This document shows, in pieces, positions 51,653 through 60,020 of a stretch of 64,000 bases of DNA (its first letter is position 1; each line of letters begins with the position of its first letter). Position numbers and translations under genes: made by a program. The stretch covers positions 91,485-155,484 of the forward strand of contig NZ_VHIV01000009.1 of NCBI RefSeq assembly GCF_006494425.1, written 5' to 3'. The notes beneath the pieces are model-generated. The model made no database searches. It was not told the origin of the DNA and saw only the letters and a list, made by a program, of their open reading frames with translations. The DNA is from Bacillus dicomae. GTDB lineage: Bacteria > Bacillota > Bacilli > Bacillales > Bacillaceae_G.

Positions 51653-51850
51653 TTGAAAGACTACTTAATTAGAGCATTTTTTGCGTTAATAACAGTTGGG
51701 ATTGTCTTACTTATAGCTAATATTTTCAATATACGTATCGAGGTTAAAGACTATGCTTTCCTCGTTGTTGTAGCAATTGGTGGCGGCTGGGGTGGCTGGT
51801 ACCTGTATAAAAAACAAAGTAATCAAAATGATAAAGGCATTCCAAAGTAA
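51653..51850 (+). CDS. Small membrane protein (65 aa)
   Basis: Two hydrophobic segments (LIRAFFALITVGIVLLIANI and YAFLVVVAIGGGWGGWYLY) and a polar tail (KKQSNQNDKGIPK). TTG at 51653 has GGGAG eight bases upstream; an in-frame ATG at 51635 has no RBS. No family recognised. Confidence 0.65.
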   Translation: MKDYLIRAFFALITVGIVLLIANIFNIRIEVKDYAFLVVVAIGGGWGGWYLYKKQSNQNDKGIPK

Positions 51851-51869
51851 TATGGAATGCCTTCTTTTA
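51833..51869. terminator. Convergent terminator
   Basis: AAAGGCATTCCA / TGGAATGCCTT with an 8-base loop that contains the upstream gene's stop codon; then CTTTTATT. Confidence 0.82.
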
Positions 51870-52148
51870 TTGCCGTCTATAATAAATAATAAAATTCAAA
51901 CCGCTAATACAACCAATCGCAATAAACATGCTAAAACTCTGTACATCCCCAGCTAGATTATACTCATCGACGATAAACCCAGTCATAAACAACGTGATTG
52001 CTGAAACACCGATACACAATATCGAAATAAACCAAAGCGAAAACTCATTAATTAGCTCTTTCTTCTGTGTTGAAACAATTAGCATAACAAGAATAGATGC
52101 CGCTAAAATACTTTTAAAAACAGGACGTAAATACACAAACTCCTCCAT
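51867..52148 (-). CDS. Small membrane protein (93 aa)
   Basis: 93 residues, three predicted helices (FKSILAASILVMLIVS, LWFISILCIGVSAITLFM, FSMFIAIGCISGLNFIIYY). AAAAGGAG RBS. No family recognised. Confidence 0.72.
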   Translation of the reverse strand: MEEFVYLRPVFKSILAASILVMLIVSTQKKELINEFSLWFISILCIGVSAITLFMTGFIVDEYNLAGDVQSFSMFIAIGCISGLNFIIYYRRQ

Positions 52149-52205
52149 CTATTTCTCCTTTTCCAAAAACATTATATCTTAACATTAACATATTCAACCA
52201 AATTA

Positions 52206-52246
52206 AAAACACATGCCTTTTTGAAGATAAAATGACATGTGTTTCC
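52206..52246 (-). terminator. Terminator of the LOG gene
   Basis: AAACACATG / CATGTGTTT stem with a long loop, T-rich on the minus strand. Confidence 0.65.
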
Positions 52247-52267
52247 AAAAAACTCAATAAAATTGTA

Positions 52268-52846
52268 TTATGATAACTGCTTCCACTTCGTTCCTAAAAC
52301 AGGACGTTCGTAATTTTGTATCTTATGAATGAGCGCATCCGCCGTCTCAGCTGAAACGATCAACTCTTTATTCGATGGATTCATAAATCCCTCTTCTGCT
52401 GCACGTTCAACCATTTGGAGAATTGGTCCGTAGAAATCTTTTATGTTCAATAAACCAACTGGCTTATTATGTATACCAATTTGTGACCAACATACTACTT
52501 CAAATAGCTCTTCAAACGTTCCATATCCGCCTGGTAGTGCAATAAAAGCATCCGCAAGCTCTGCCATTTTCGCTTTACGTTCATGCATTGTTTCTACTTC
52601 AATTAATTCTGTTAATCCTGTATGAACGATTTCTCCTCGGAATAGACCGCGTGGCATAACACCTGTTACACGACCACCTAAGCGAAGAACTTCGTTTGCT
52701 ACTTCTCCCATTAATCCGACGCATGAACCACCGTATACAAGCTCATAATCATTTTCAACAAACATTTTCCCTAACGCTATTGCCTGCTCTTTAAATTCTG
52801 GTCTCTCCCCTAAATTGGAACCTGCAAACACACAAATCTTTCTCAT
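52268..52846 (-). CDS. LOG family protein (TIGR00730; cytokinin riboside 5'-monophosphate phosphoribohydrolase type)
   Basis: 192-residue Rossmann-fold hydrolase. Diagnostic motif PGGYGTFEELFE is present with GGSCVGLMGEVANEVL at the N-terminus and ETMHERKAKMAELADAFIAL. In bacteria these enzymes cleave nucleoside 5'-monophosphates to base and ribose 5-phosphate; physiological role in Bacillus unclear. Divergent from the MazG-like gene. Confidence 0.92.
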   Translation of the reverse strand: MRKICVFAGSNLGERPEFKEQAIALGKMFVENDYELVYGGSCVGLMGEVANEVLRLGGRVTGVMPRGLFRGEIVHTGLTELIEVETMHERKAKMAELADAFIALPGGYGTFEELFEVVCWSQIGIHNKPVGLLNIKDFYGPILQMVERAAEEGFMNPSNKELIVSAETADALIHKIQNYERPVLGTKWKQLS

Positions 52847-52919
52847 TCCTACACCCCGAAACTATATATTGTTATGATACAATGAATATTGTACAACATA
52901 TTGAAGGGATGAGGAAGAA

Positions 52920-53243
52920 ATGGATATCGTCGCATTTGAAAGATGGGTGGAGGAATTTTACGAAAAACGAAGCTGGTCACAGTATAATTCCTTTATTCGC
53001 TTAAATTTCTTAACAGAAGAAGTTGGGGAAGTTTCACGCGTTGTTCGCGCTATTGAAATTGGCCGCGATCGTCCTGATGAAGACGCAAAAACAGAAGAAG
53101 AGCTAAAACAAGAACTAAAAGAAGAACTTGGTGATGTACTATCTAATCTTATTATTCTTTCACAAAAATATGATTTAGACCTGCAAGACATTATGGACGC
53201 ACACGTCACAAAGCTTTCGAAAAGGTTTGAAACATCCAAATGA
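52920..53243 (+). CDS. MazG-like nucleotide pyrophosphohydrolase
   Basis: 107 residues, all-alpha NTP-PPase fold. Metal-binding ExxE...ExxD motif: EEVGE and, after a charged insert, EELGDVLSN. Likely hydrolyses (d)NTPs or a modified nucleotide. GGAAG-type RBS. Fifty-three bases before ferritin; co-transcription possible. Confidence 0.9.
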   Translation: MDIVAFERWVEEFYEKRSWSQYNSFIRLNFLTEEVGEVSRVVRAIEIGRDRPDEDAKTEEELKQELKEELGDVLSNLIILSQKYDLDLQDIMDAHVTKLSKRFETSK

Positions 53244-53296
53244 GAACATTATCAATTGTGATATAATATTCTTGTCACAATACTAAGGGGGATTTT

Positions 53297-53803
53297 ATGT
53301 TATCTAAAAAACTGCACGACGCATTAAACGATCAAATGAACTTTGAATTTTACTCTGCCCATGCTTATATGGCAATGGCTGCTTATTGTACGTCAGAGAG
53401 CTATGATGGATTCGCTAACTTTTTCCTTGTACAAGCTGAAGAAGAGCGTTTCCACGCAATGAAGCTTTACAACTACATTAATGACCGTGGTGAGCGCGCT
53501 ATTATTACTGGATTTGATAATCCAAATAACGAATATGAATCTGTACTGAACGCTTTTGAAGTAGCACTTGAGCACGAGCGTGAAGTAACGAAGCGCATTT
53601 ACAACCTATCCGATATCGCTTGGGATGAGCGTGAACACGCAACAATTACATTCTTAAAATGGTTCGTCGATGAGCAAGTAGAAGAAGAAGCTTCATTCGA
53701 TAGCATCATTCAAAAATTAAAACGTATTACAAGCGATTCAAACGCACTATTTATGTTAGATGCAGAATTGGAGAAACGTACATTTACGGCTCCAGCTGAG
53801 TAA
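53297..53803 (+). CDS. Ferritin (FtnA type)
   Basis: 168-residue non-haem ferritin that stores iron in 24-mers. Ferroxidase-centre residues lie in NFEFYSAHAYMAMAAYC, QAEEERFHAMKLYNYINDRG, and EHEREVTKRIYNLSDIA; the C-terminal helix ends ELEKRTFTAPAE. RBS AAGGGGG. No Fur box seen upstream. With Dps nearby this part of the window serves iron storage. Confidence 0.94.
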   Translation: MLSKKLHDALNDQMNFEFYSAHAYMAMAAYCTSESYDGFANFFLVQAEEERFHAMKLYNYINDRGERAIITGFDNPNNEYESVLNAFEVALEHEREVTKRIYNLSDIAWDEREHATITFLKWFVDEQVEEEASFDSIIQKLKRITSDSNALFMLDAELEKRTFTAPAE

Positions 53804-53809
53804 TATTTC

Positions 53810-53845
53810 AATCACCTTAATGAATGTATTAAGGTGATTTTTTAT
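53810..53845 (+). terminator. Terminator of ferritin
   Basis: AATCACCTTAAT / ATTAAGGTGATT, loop GAATGT, then TTTTATTTT. Confidence 0.92.
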
Positions 53846-53950
53846 TTTCTCTTTATCTTAAAATCACCTTAATTTTACTCGTATTTGACATAGTGCCAAC
53901 TGTAAAATGGTATTATTTTCAATATAAAATAATATATGAGGAGAGAAAAA

Positions 53951-55120
53951 ATGAATCAACGTGTAGAAGTTGTTGATGCCATACGTGGTTTCGCATTATT
54001 TGGTATTTTACTTGTTAATATGACATTAATTCAATTTGGTTTCTTTGCTAATGAAAAACCAACCTATATATTTGGCGAACTCGATAAAGGTGCTAATTGG
54101 TTTATTCAATTTTTCGGCACACAAAATTTCATTTCTTTATTCTCTTTTTTATTTGGTCTTAGCATTATTTTGTTACAAAAAAGCATTGTCGCAAAAGGAA
54201 AAAAGTTTTCCACTACATATTTACGTCGTATCCTTATTCTTTTACTACTAGGTTTTATTCACGGCGCGCTCATTTGGTCCGGAGATATTTTATTCTCATA
54301 TGGACTCATTGGGGTTTTCTTACTGTTGTTTATAAACAGAAAGCCAAAAACATTATTAATTTGGGCAACTATCCTACTCGCACTCCTTACACTTATGACT
54401 TATTCAACTGAACCAAATACAAATGTTACTGATTTTGCTCCTTATATTGAAAAAGAACATAAAGTTCATGAAACTGGTAGCTATATGGATCATGTCAGCT
54501 TTAGGTTAACTGAAAATCCTTTCGAATATATAGGCATTGACGGTTTCTTCGGATTAACCTTTATAACACTTTTTACACTCATTTTCCTATCCCCACTCTT
54601 CTTAATCGGTATGTACGTAGGAAAAAAAGGGTGGTTATTTGAGATTGATAAACATATCTCTGCTGTCAAAAAGATCTGGCTTCTTACTGGTATTTTCTCT
54701 TTTACAATCAAAATTTCAGCTATGTTCATCAAACATCCTATTTTACTTATGTTACAAGACGGCCTTACACCAGTAACCATGACCTTCTTTTACGGAGGCA
54801 CAATTATTTTATTATTCCATTACAAAAAAGCAACTCGTCTACTAACATACATGGCCAATATGGGGAAAATGTCGGTTAGTAATTACTTAGCCCAGTCCAT
54901 TATCACAACAACAATTTTTTACGCATACGGTTTTGGCTTATTCGGTAAAATAGGATATTTCTTCGGTATTCTCTTAACGATTGTAATCTATACAATTCAG
55001 TTATTTGCTAGCACATATTGGCTGCGGAAATATCGAATGGGACCTGTTGAATATGTATGGAGGCTAGGAACTTATTTGGAGAAACCACAATTTAAAAGAA
55101 ACTTAGATAGAGCAAGTTAA
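53951..55120 (+). CDS. DUF418 domain membrane protein
   Basis: 389 residues from the ATG at 53951 (GAGGAGAG upstream). N-terminal VVDAIRGFALFGILLVNM is the standard start of the DUF418/YeiB family; C-terminal DUF418 domain includes SVSNYLAQSIITTTIFY-like text (here MSVSNYLAQS) and the final GPVEYVWRLGTY. About ten helices. Acyltransferase-3-like topology; function unknown. Confidence 0.9.
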   Translation: MNQRVEVVDAIRGFALFGILLVNMTLIQFGFFANEKPTYIFGELDKGANWFIQFFGTQNFISLFSFLFGLSIILLQKSIVAKGKKFSTTYLRRILILLLLGFIHGALIWSGDILFSYGLIGVFLLLFINRKPKTLLIWATILLALLTLMTYSTEPNTNVTDFAPYIEKEHKVHETGSYMDHVSFRLTENPFEYIGIDGFFGLTFITLFTLIFLSPLFLIGMYVGKKGWLFEIDKHISAVKKIWLLTGIFSFTIKISAMFIKHPILLMLQDGLTPVTMTFFYGGTIILLFHYKKATRLLTYMANMGKMSVSNYLAQSIITTTIFYAYGFGLFGKIGYFFGILLTIVIYTIQLFASTYWLRKYRMGPVEYVWRLGTYLEKPQFKRNLDRAS

Positions 55121-55123
55121 ATA

Positions 55124-55157
55124 AAAAAGCAATGAGCCTACGCTCATTGCTTTTCTT
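55124..55157. terminator. Convergent terminator
   Basis: AAAAAGCAATGAGC / GCTCATTGCTTTT, loop CTAC. Confidence 0.92.
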
Positions 55158-55163
55158 AATTTA

Positions 55164-56345
55164 TTAAAGCATAACCCCAACGATAATTGCTGATAATATA
55201 CTTACTAACGTTGCACCGTATACAAGTTTTAGTCCGAATGATGAGACAACGTTTGCTTGTTTGCCATCGATACTCTTCGTTGCACCTGCGATAATTCCGA
55301 TAGATGAGAAGTTCGCAAATGATACAAGGAAGATAGATAAAATACCTACTGTACGAGCTGATAAATCGCCAGCTACTTTACCAAGGTCAAGCATTGCAAC
55401 GAATTCGTTCGTTACTAATTTCGTTGCCATAATTTGTCCTGCTGTTAGCATCTCTGATGTTGGGATACCCATTACGAATGCTAATGGTGAGAAGACATAT
55501 CCTAAAATGCTTTGGAATGTGATTCCGAAAATTGAATCGAATACACCGTTAATTGCTGTAATTAATGCTACGAAACCGATTAACATCGCCGCTACTGTTA
55601 CAGCGATAGAGAAACCAAGCATAATATATTCGCCTAACATTTCAAAGAATGTTTGTTTCTTATCTTCTTGTAATTCTAAAATATCGTCTTCTTCTTTTAC
55701 TTCATATGGATTAATGATATGAACGATAATGAATCCACTGAATAAGTTTAGTACAAGTGCTGTTACTACATATTTTGGATCAATCATTTTCATATAAGAA
55801 CCTACGATTGACATCGATACTGTTGACATAGAAGATGCACAAAGTGTGTATAAACGATTTTTCGGTAATTTGCTTAGTTGATCTTTTACTGTAATGAATA
55901 CTTCCCCTTGACCAACAATCGCAGCTGCTACCGCATTATATGATTCTAGTTTTCCTAAACCGTTAATTTTACTTAATAGGAAACCGACTGCACGAATGAT
56001 AATCGGTAAAATTTTAATATGTTGCAGGATCCCAATTAGTACTGCTAAGAAAATAATTGGTAATAATACTGTTAAGAAGAATGGTGCTTGTCCATCATTT
56101 GCTAGACCACCAAATACGAAATTAACCCCTGCTTCCGCAAATTTTAAAATAGCGCCAAACCCATCTGCAATCCCTTTTACTAATACAAATCCGACCTTTG
56201 TATTTAGTAAGAAATACGCAAGTACCAATTGAATAACAAGCATAAGTGCAATTGGTTTATATTTAATTTTCTTACGATCTGAACTGATAAGGAATCCTAG
56301 TACAAATACTACAAGTAAACCGACTAGAAACATTACGAACTTCAT
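55164..56345 (-). CDS. nupC: NupC family nucleoside:cation symporter, copy 1
   Basis: 393 residues from the ATG at 56345 (GTGGAGG upstream). CNT family features: N-terminal three-helix Nucleos_tra2_[61 protein letters not shown] and [18 protein letters not shown]. Imports nucleosides with Na+ or H+. A near-identical paralog (same length) follows at 56697. Two cre-like sites and a shared 11-bp motif lie upstream. Confidence 0.93.
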   Translation of the reverse strand: MKFVMFLVGLLVVFVLGFLISSDRKKIKYKPIALMLVIQLVLAYFLLNTKVGFVLVKGIADGFGAILKFAEAGVNFVFGGLANDGQAPFFLTVLLPIIFLAVLIGILQHIKILPIIIRAVGFLLSKINGLGKLESYNAVAAAIVGQGEVFITVKDQLSKLPKNRLYTLCASSMSTVSMSIVGSYMKMIDPKYVVTALVLNLFSGFIIVHIINPYEVKEEDDILELQEDKKQTFFEMLGEYIMLGFSIAVTVAAMLIGFVALITAINGVFDSIFGITFQSILGYVFSPLAFVMGIPTSEMLTAGQIMATKLVTNEFVAMLDLGKVAGDLSARTVGILSIFLVSFANFSSIGIIAGATKSIDGKQANVVSSFGLKLVYGATLVSILSAIIVGVML

Positions 56346-56400
56346 ATGTGAATCCTCCACTTCTCCCACGAGTTATTGGTCGTATAACGTATAACGAATG

Positions 56401-56411
56401 ACGTCTGACCA
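56401..56411 (-). promoter_or_regulatory. Motif shared by both nupC genes (copy 1)
   Basis: TGGTCAGACGT on the minus strand, 56 bases before the nupC copy 1 start. The same 11 bases occur at 57916-57926 before copy 2. It resembles a FadR-type GntR half-operator (TGGTnnGACCA). Confidence 0.45.
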
Positions 56412-56466
56412 TTGATGTTAAAAAAATTTAAAACCCCTAAATACTATTCGACTGTTATCTAAAATC

Positions 56467-56480
56467 AGTAAGCGTTTACA
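56467..56480. promoter_or_regulatory. cre-like site 1 upstream of nupC
   Basis: Minus strand TGTAAACGCTTACT; plus strand AGTAAGCGTTTACA. Matches the CcpA cre consensus TGWAARCGYTWNCA at all but the last base. Confidence 0.7.
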
Positions 56481-56561
56481 TAAATTGCAATTTATTAAAG
56501 GTAGCCTCTTCTCTCCTACCATACTTGAAAGTCTGAAATTGATACCACCTACAAATCAAAT

Positions 56562-56575
56562 TGTAAGCGTTATCT
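56562..56575. promoter_or_regulatory. cre-like site 2 upstream of nupC
   Basis: TGTAAGCGTTATCT on the plus strand, again one base off the cre consensus. About 95 bases from site 1, which would allow looping by CcpA. Confidence 0.6.
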
Positions 56576-56667
56576 AATCGAAATGCAATATAAATTTTAA
56601 AAGATTTTTATATGTTAATATATTCCTAATTAATTGGTTTTTTCATGCAAATTTACCATAAAAAATA

Positions 56668-56695
56668 GCCCTAGCTATGAGCTAGGACCATCCCT
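56668..56695 (-). terminator. Terminator of nupC copy 2
   Basis: Minus strand GTCCTAGCT / AGCTAGGGC with loop CAT then TATTTTTT; abuts the stop codon of the gene ending at 56697. Confidence 0.85.
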
Positions 56696-56696
56696 T

Positions 56697-57878
56697 TTAT
56701 AACATAACACCAACGATAATCGCTGATAGAATACTTACTAACGTTGCACCGTATACAAGACGTAGACCGAATGATGATACAACATTTGATTGGTTTTCAT
56801 CGATACCTTTCGTTGCACCTGCGATAATTCCGATAGATGAGAAGTTCGCAAATGATACAAGGAATACAGAAAGAATACCAACTGTACGAGCTGATAAATC
56901 ACCAGCTACTTTTCCAAGATCAAGCATCGCTACAAATTCGTTTGATACTAATTTTGTTGCCATAATTTGTCCCGCTGTTACCATTTCTGCTTGCGGGATA
57001 CCCATTACAAATGCTAATGGTGAGAAAATATATCCTAAAATAGCTTGGAATGTAATACCGAACATGGAATCAAACAAGCTATTGATTGCTGTAATTAATG
57101 CTACGAAACCAAGTAACATCGCTGCTACTGTTATCGCGATTGTGAAACCAAGCATAATATATTCACTTAACATTTCAAAGAATGATTGCTTCTTCTTATT
57201 CTCTAATTTCAGTGTATCTTCTTCTTCTGTAATATCGTACGGGTTAATAATATGAATAATAATGAAACCACTAAATAAATTTAATACGAGTGCTGTTACT
57301 ACATATTTTGGTTCGATCATTTTCATGTAAGAACCGACGATTGACATCGATACTGTCGACATGGAAGATGCACATAATGTATATAAACGGTGTTTTGGGA
57401 TTTTACTTAATTGATCTTTTACTGTAATAAATACTTCTGCTTGCCCAACAATGGCAGCCGCTACTGCGTTATATGATTCTAGTTTTCCTAGACCATTTAC
57501 TTTACTTAACAACGTACCAATAGCACGAATAAATATCGGTAAAATTTTAAAGTGCTGCAGAATTCCGATTAAAACGGCAAAGAATACGATTGGTAATAAT
57601 GCTGTTAAGAAGAATGAAACCTCTCCTTTATTAACAAGGCCACCAAATACGAAAACGATTCCAGCTTCCGCATATCCAAGAAGCGCGCCAAATCCATCTG
57701 AAATTCCTTTTACTAAAATATAACCAACTTGTGTATTTAATAAGAAATAAGATAACGCTAGCTGAATAACAAGCATAATTGCGATTGGTTTGTACTTAAT
57801 CTTCTTTCGATCGGCACTTATAAGAAAACCGAGTACAAATACAACGAGTAATCCTACAAGAAACATAACAAACTTCAT
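56697..57878 (-). CDS. NupC family nucleoside:cation symporter, copy 2
   Basis: 393 residues, clearly a tandem duplicate of the preceding NupC (identical length, most residues the same; differences concentrate in the N-terminal third and the loop [17 protein letters not shown]). Same CNT signatures. Separate terminator and upstream region, so each copy is its own unit. Confidence 0.93.
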   Translation of the reverse strand: MKFVMFLVGLLVVFVLGFLISADRKKIKYKPIAIMLVIQLALSYFLLNTQVGYILVKGISDGFGALLGYAEAGIVFVFGGLVNKGEVSFFLTALLPIVFFAVLIGILQHFKILPIFIRAIGTLLSKVNGLGKLESYNAVAAAIVGQAEVFITVKDQLSKIPKHRLYTLCASSMSTVSMSIVGSYMKMIEPKYVVTALVLNLFSGFIIIHIINPYDITEEEDTLKLENKKKQSFFEMLSEYIMLGFTIAITVAAMLLGFVALITAINSLFDSMFGITFQAILGYIFSPLAFVMGIPQAEMVTAGQIMATKLVSNEFVAMLDLGKVAGDLSARTVGILSVFLVSFANFSSIGIIAGATKGIDENQSNVVSSFGLRLVYGATLVSILSAIIVGVML

Positions 57879-57915
57879 TAATAAAATCCTCCATTTAACT
57901 CTTCATTAACGTTGA

Positions 57916-57926
57916 ACGTCTGACCA
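57916..57926 (-). promoter_or_regulatory. Motif shared by both nupC genes (copy 2)
   Basis: TGGTCAGACGT on the minus strand, 38 bases before the copy 2 start; see 56401-56411. Confidence 0.45.
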
Positions 57927-58133
57927 CTCAAAACAAGAAATAATCCGAACTTTCTATTTCTCCTCCAAAATCTTCAATCGGATAAAAAAAACCATAAAAC
58001 CTCTTGTTTCAAAGGCATTTTCCATTCTAACATAAATCACAATTCATATCTGCACTTTTCTTAAAAAAATTACATTTTATTATAAAACCTTCTCGAATGT
58101 TCGTCTTTTGCTCCTCGCAAATAGCTGGATAAA

Positions 58134-58290
58134 ATAAAGTGAAACTTTAATCAGTGGGGGTTTTCTTCATCCCCCACTGATTATTAGTTGAACCAATCGG
58201 ACTTTAATGGGCAGTTGATCCCCCACCTAAATTCTTTGCTTGCGCTGAATTTTGAGGCGGGGGTCTTACTGCCCATTAAAGCGGGATAAA
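58134..58290 (-). mobile_element. bcr1-like B. cereus group repeat element
   Basis: 157 bases flanked by ATAAA (TTTAT on the minus strand) at 58129-58133, 58134-58138 and 58286-58290. Minus strand begins TTTATCCCGCTTTAATGGGC. Internal pairing: CTTTAATGGGCAGT / ACTGCCCATTAAAG with a further GGGGG/CCCCC inside (58210-58285), and a separate hairpin TCAGTGGGGG / CCCCCACTGA (58151-58180). Length, target-site TTTAT and hairpin layout agree with bcr1, a non-autonomous repeat specific to the B. cereus group. No ORF. Confidence 0.7.
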
Positions 58291-58322
58291 AAATGAGCAC
58301 CAAGTTTCACTTGATGCTCACC
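58291..58322 (-). terminator. Terminator of the second alsT gene
   Basis: Minus strand GAGCATCAAGT / ACTTGGTGCTC (one mismatch, loop GAA) followed by T6. It directly abuts the bcr1-like element. Confidence 0.85.
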
Positions 58323-58325
58323 TCA

Positions 58326-59765
58326 TTATACCGCTTTTTCTTTTTCTACTACTTGCTCATCCCAGCACTCTGTATTTTTCAGGCCTGGAATAGAATTTGC
58401 GTAGAAGACCGGATCTTTTCCTTGTTTCTTCTGCTTAATATAATCTGATAACGCTGCGAAAGCGTACTTAGAAAGGAATACGATCGCCACTAAGTTAATA
58501 ACAGCCATAATTCCCATAAATAAATCTGCTAAATCCCAAACGATTTGAATTGTTGCTACAGATCCTAGCATAACCATACCAAGTACAGCAATGCGGTATG
58601 CATTTAATAGCACTTTACTTCCATTTAAGAATTCAATATTTGTTTCACCATAGTAGTAGTTACCTACTAATGAACTAAATGCAAACAAGAAGATTGCAAC
58701 CGCTACAAATATAGAAGCCCATGGGCCGATATGCTGACTTAACGCTTGTTGCGTTAATTGAATACCATTTAGATCAGCTGCATTATGCACATCTGATAAA
58801 AGAATGATAAATGCTGTACAACTACAAATTAATAATGTATCTGTAAATACCCCTAGCGTTTGAATGAAACCTTGTTTAACTGGGTGCGTTACGTTTGCAG
58901 TCGCAGCTGCATTCGGCGCACTACCCATACCTGCTTCATTTGAGAATAATCCACGTTTTACCCCTAGTAAAATCGCAGCACCTAATCCCCCGCCTACTAC
59001 TTCTTTAATTCCGAAAGCATGTAAGAAAATTTCTTTAAATACATATGGAATTGCCGTAATGTTTGTTACAACAACGAATAATGCCACTGCTACATAAATG
59101 ATTGCCATTACTGGAACGATCATTTCAACCGCGCGAGCAATTCGTTTTACTCCGCCGAAAATAATAACTGCAAGTAAACCAGCCATTACAAGACCTACTA
59201 ATCTACTATCTGTTTTGAATGCCCCATCAAAAGCAGCTGCTACAGTATTAGATTGTACAGCGTTAAAAATTAACCCGAAACTTACTGTTATTAAAACGGA
59301 GAAAATAGCTCCAAGCCAGCGCTTATTTAAACCCTTTTCCATATAATAAGCTGGGCCACCACGGAACGCATTCCCATCTTTTACTTTATAAATTTGCGCT
59401 AATGTGCTTTCTACAAATGCAGAAGCACCCCCAATTACCGCAATTAACCACATCCAAAATACTGCTCCTGGTCCACCTGCTGAAATTGCGATAGCTACAC
59501 CAGCTAAGTTACCAGTACCTACACGAGAAGCTGTACTCATACAAAATGCTTGGAATGATGATACGCCGCTCTTCTCTTTCTGCGCTTTCCTCGTTTTCGA
59601 GCTTGCCCCATCCCCAAGCAAACGAATCATTTCACCGAAGTAACGAACTTGGACAAATTTCACACGAAATGAAAAGTAGAGCCCTAACCCAATTAACATC
59701 GCAATAATGATATATGACCAAAGGACATTATTTATATCCCCAATTACCTTAGCTAAAAAATCCAT
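58326..59765 (-). CDS. AlsT-type sodium:amino-acid symporter (second copy)
   Basis: 479 residues from the ATG at 59765 (AGGGGG upstream). AGCS signatures as in the first copy: SSFQAFCMSTASRVGTGNLA, GGPGAVFWMWLIAVIGGASA and NEAGMGSAPNAAATANVTHP. More diverged from the other two copies in the N-terminal loop (DGASSKTRKAQKEKSGV). The C-terminal tail KKQGKDPVFYANSIPGLKNT is conserved in all three. Confidence 0.92.
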   Translation of the reverse strand: MDFLAKVIGDINNVLWSYIIIAMLIGLGLYFSFRVKFVQVRYFGEMIRLLGDGASSKTRKAQKEKSGVSSFQAFCMSTASRVGTGNLAGVAIAISAGGPGAVFWMWLIAVIGGASAFVESTLAQIYKVKDGNAFRGGPAYYMEKGLNKRWLGAIFSVLITVSFGLIFNAVQSNTVAAAFDGAFKTDSRLVGLVMAGLLAVIIFGGVKRIARAVEMIVPVMAIIYVAVALFVVVTNITAIPYVFKEIFLHAFGIKEVVGGGLGAAILLGVKRGLFSNEAGMGSAPNAAATANVTHPVKQGFIQTLGVFTDTLLICSCTAFIILLSDVHNAADLNGIQLTQQALSQHIGPWASIFVAVAIFLFAFSSLVGNYYYGETNIEFLNGSKVLLNAYRIAVLGMVMLGSVATIQIVWDLADLFMGIMAVINLVAIVFLSKYAFAALSDYIKQKKQGKDPVFYANSIPGLKNTECWDEQVVEKEKAV

Positions 59766-59982
59766 AATTGTATTGCCCCCTCTTCCTAACAATAAGAAAA
59801 TTATATTCTAAAAACTTTTAGTAATCAAGAATTTTCGACAAATTCATGTTAGATTTTATAACATGACGTCGTCACATCATATAACATGAATCTTTTTTCA
59901 TAAAATAAAACTGTACTTAACTAGTGCATTTACCTAATACCCAACCACATCTTTTCGACAAATCACAGAAAAAAGACCAAAC

Positions 59983-60017
59983 AAAAAGAGCATCGAATTC
60001 ATCTCGATGCTCTTTTT
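59983..60017 (-). terminator. Terminator of the third alsT gene
   Basis: AAAAAGAGCATCGA / TCGATGCTCTTTTT, T-rich both ways. Confidence 0.9.
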
Positions 60018-60020
60018 TTA

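Noticed and set aside
55261-55722. 153-codon plus-strand frame
   Set aside because: Antisense to nupC; no RBS and unlikely composition.
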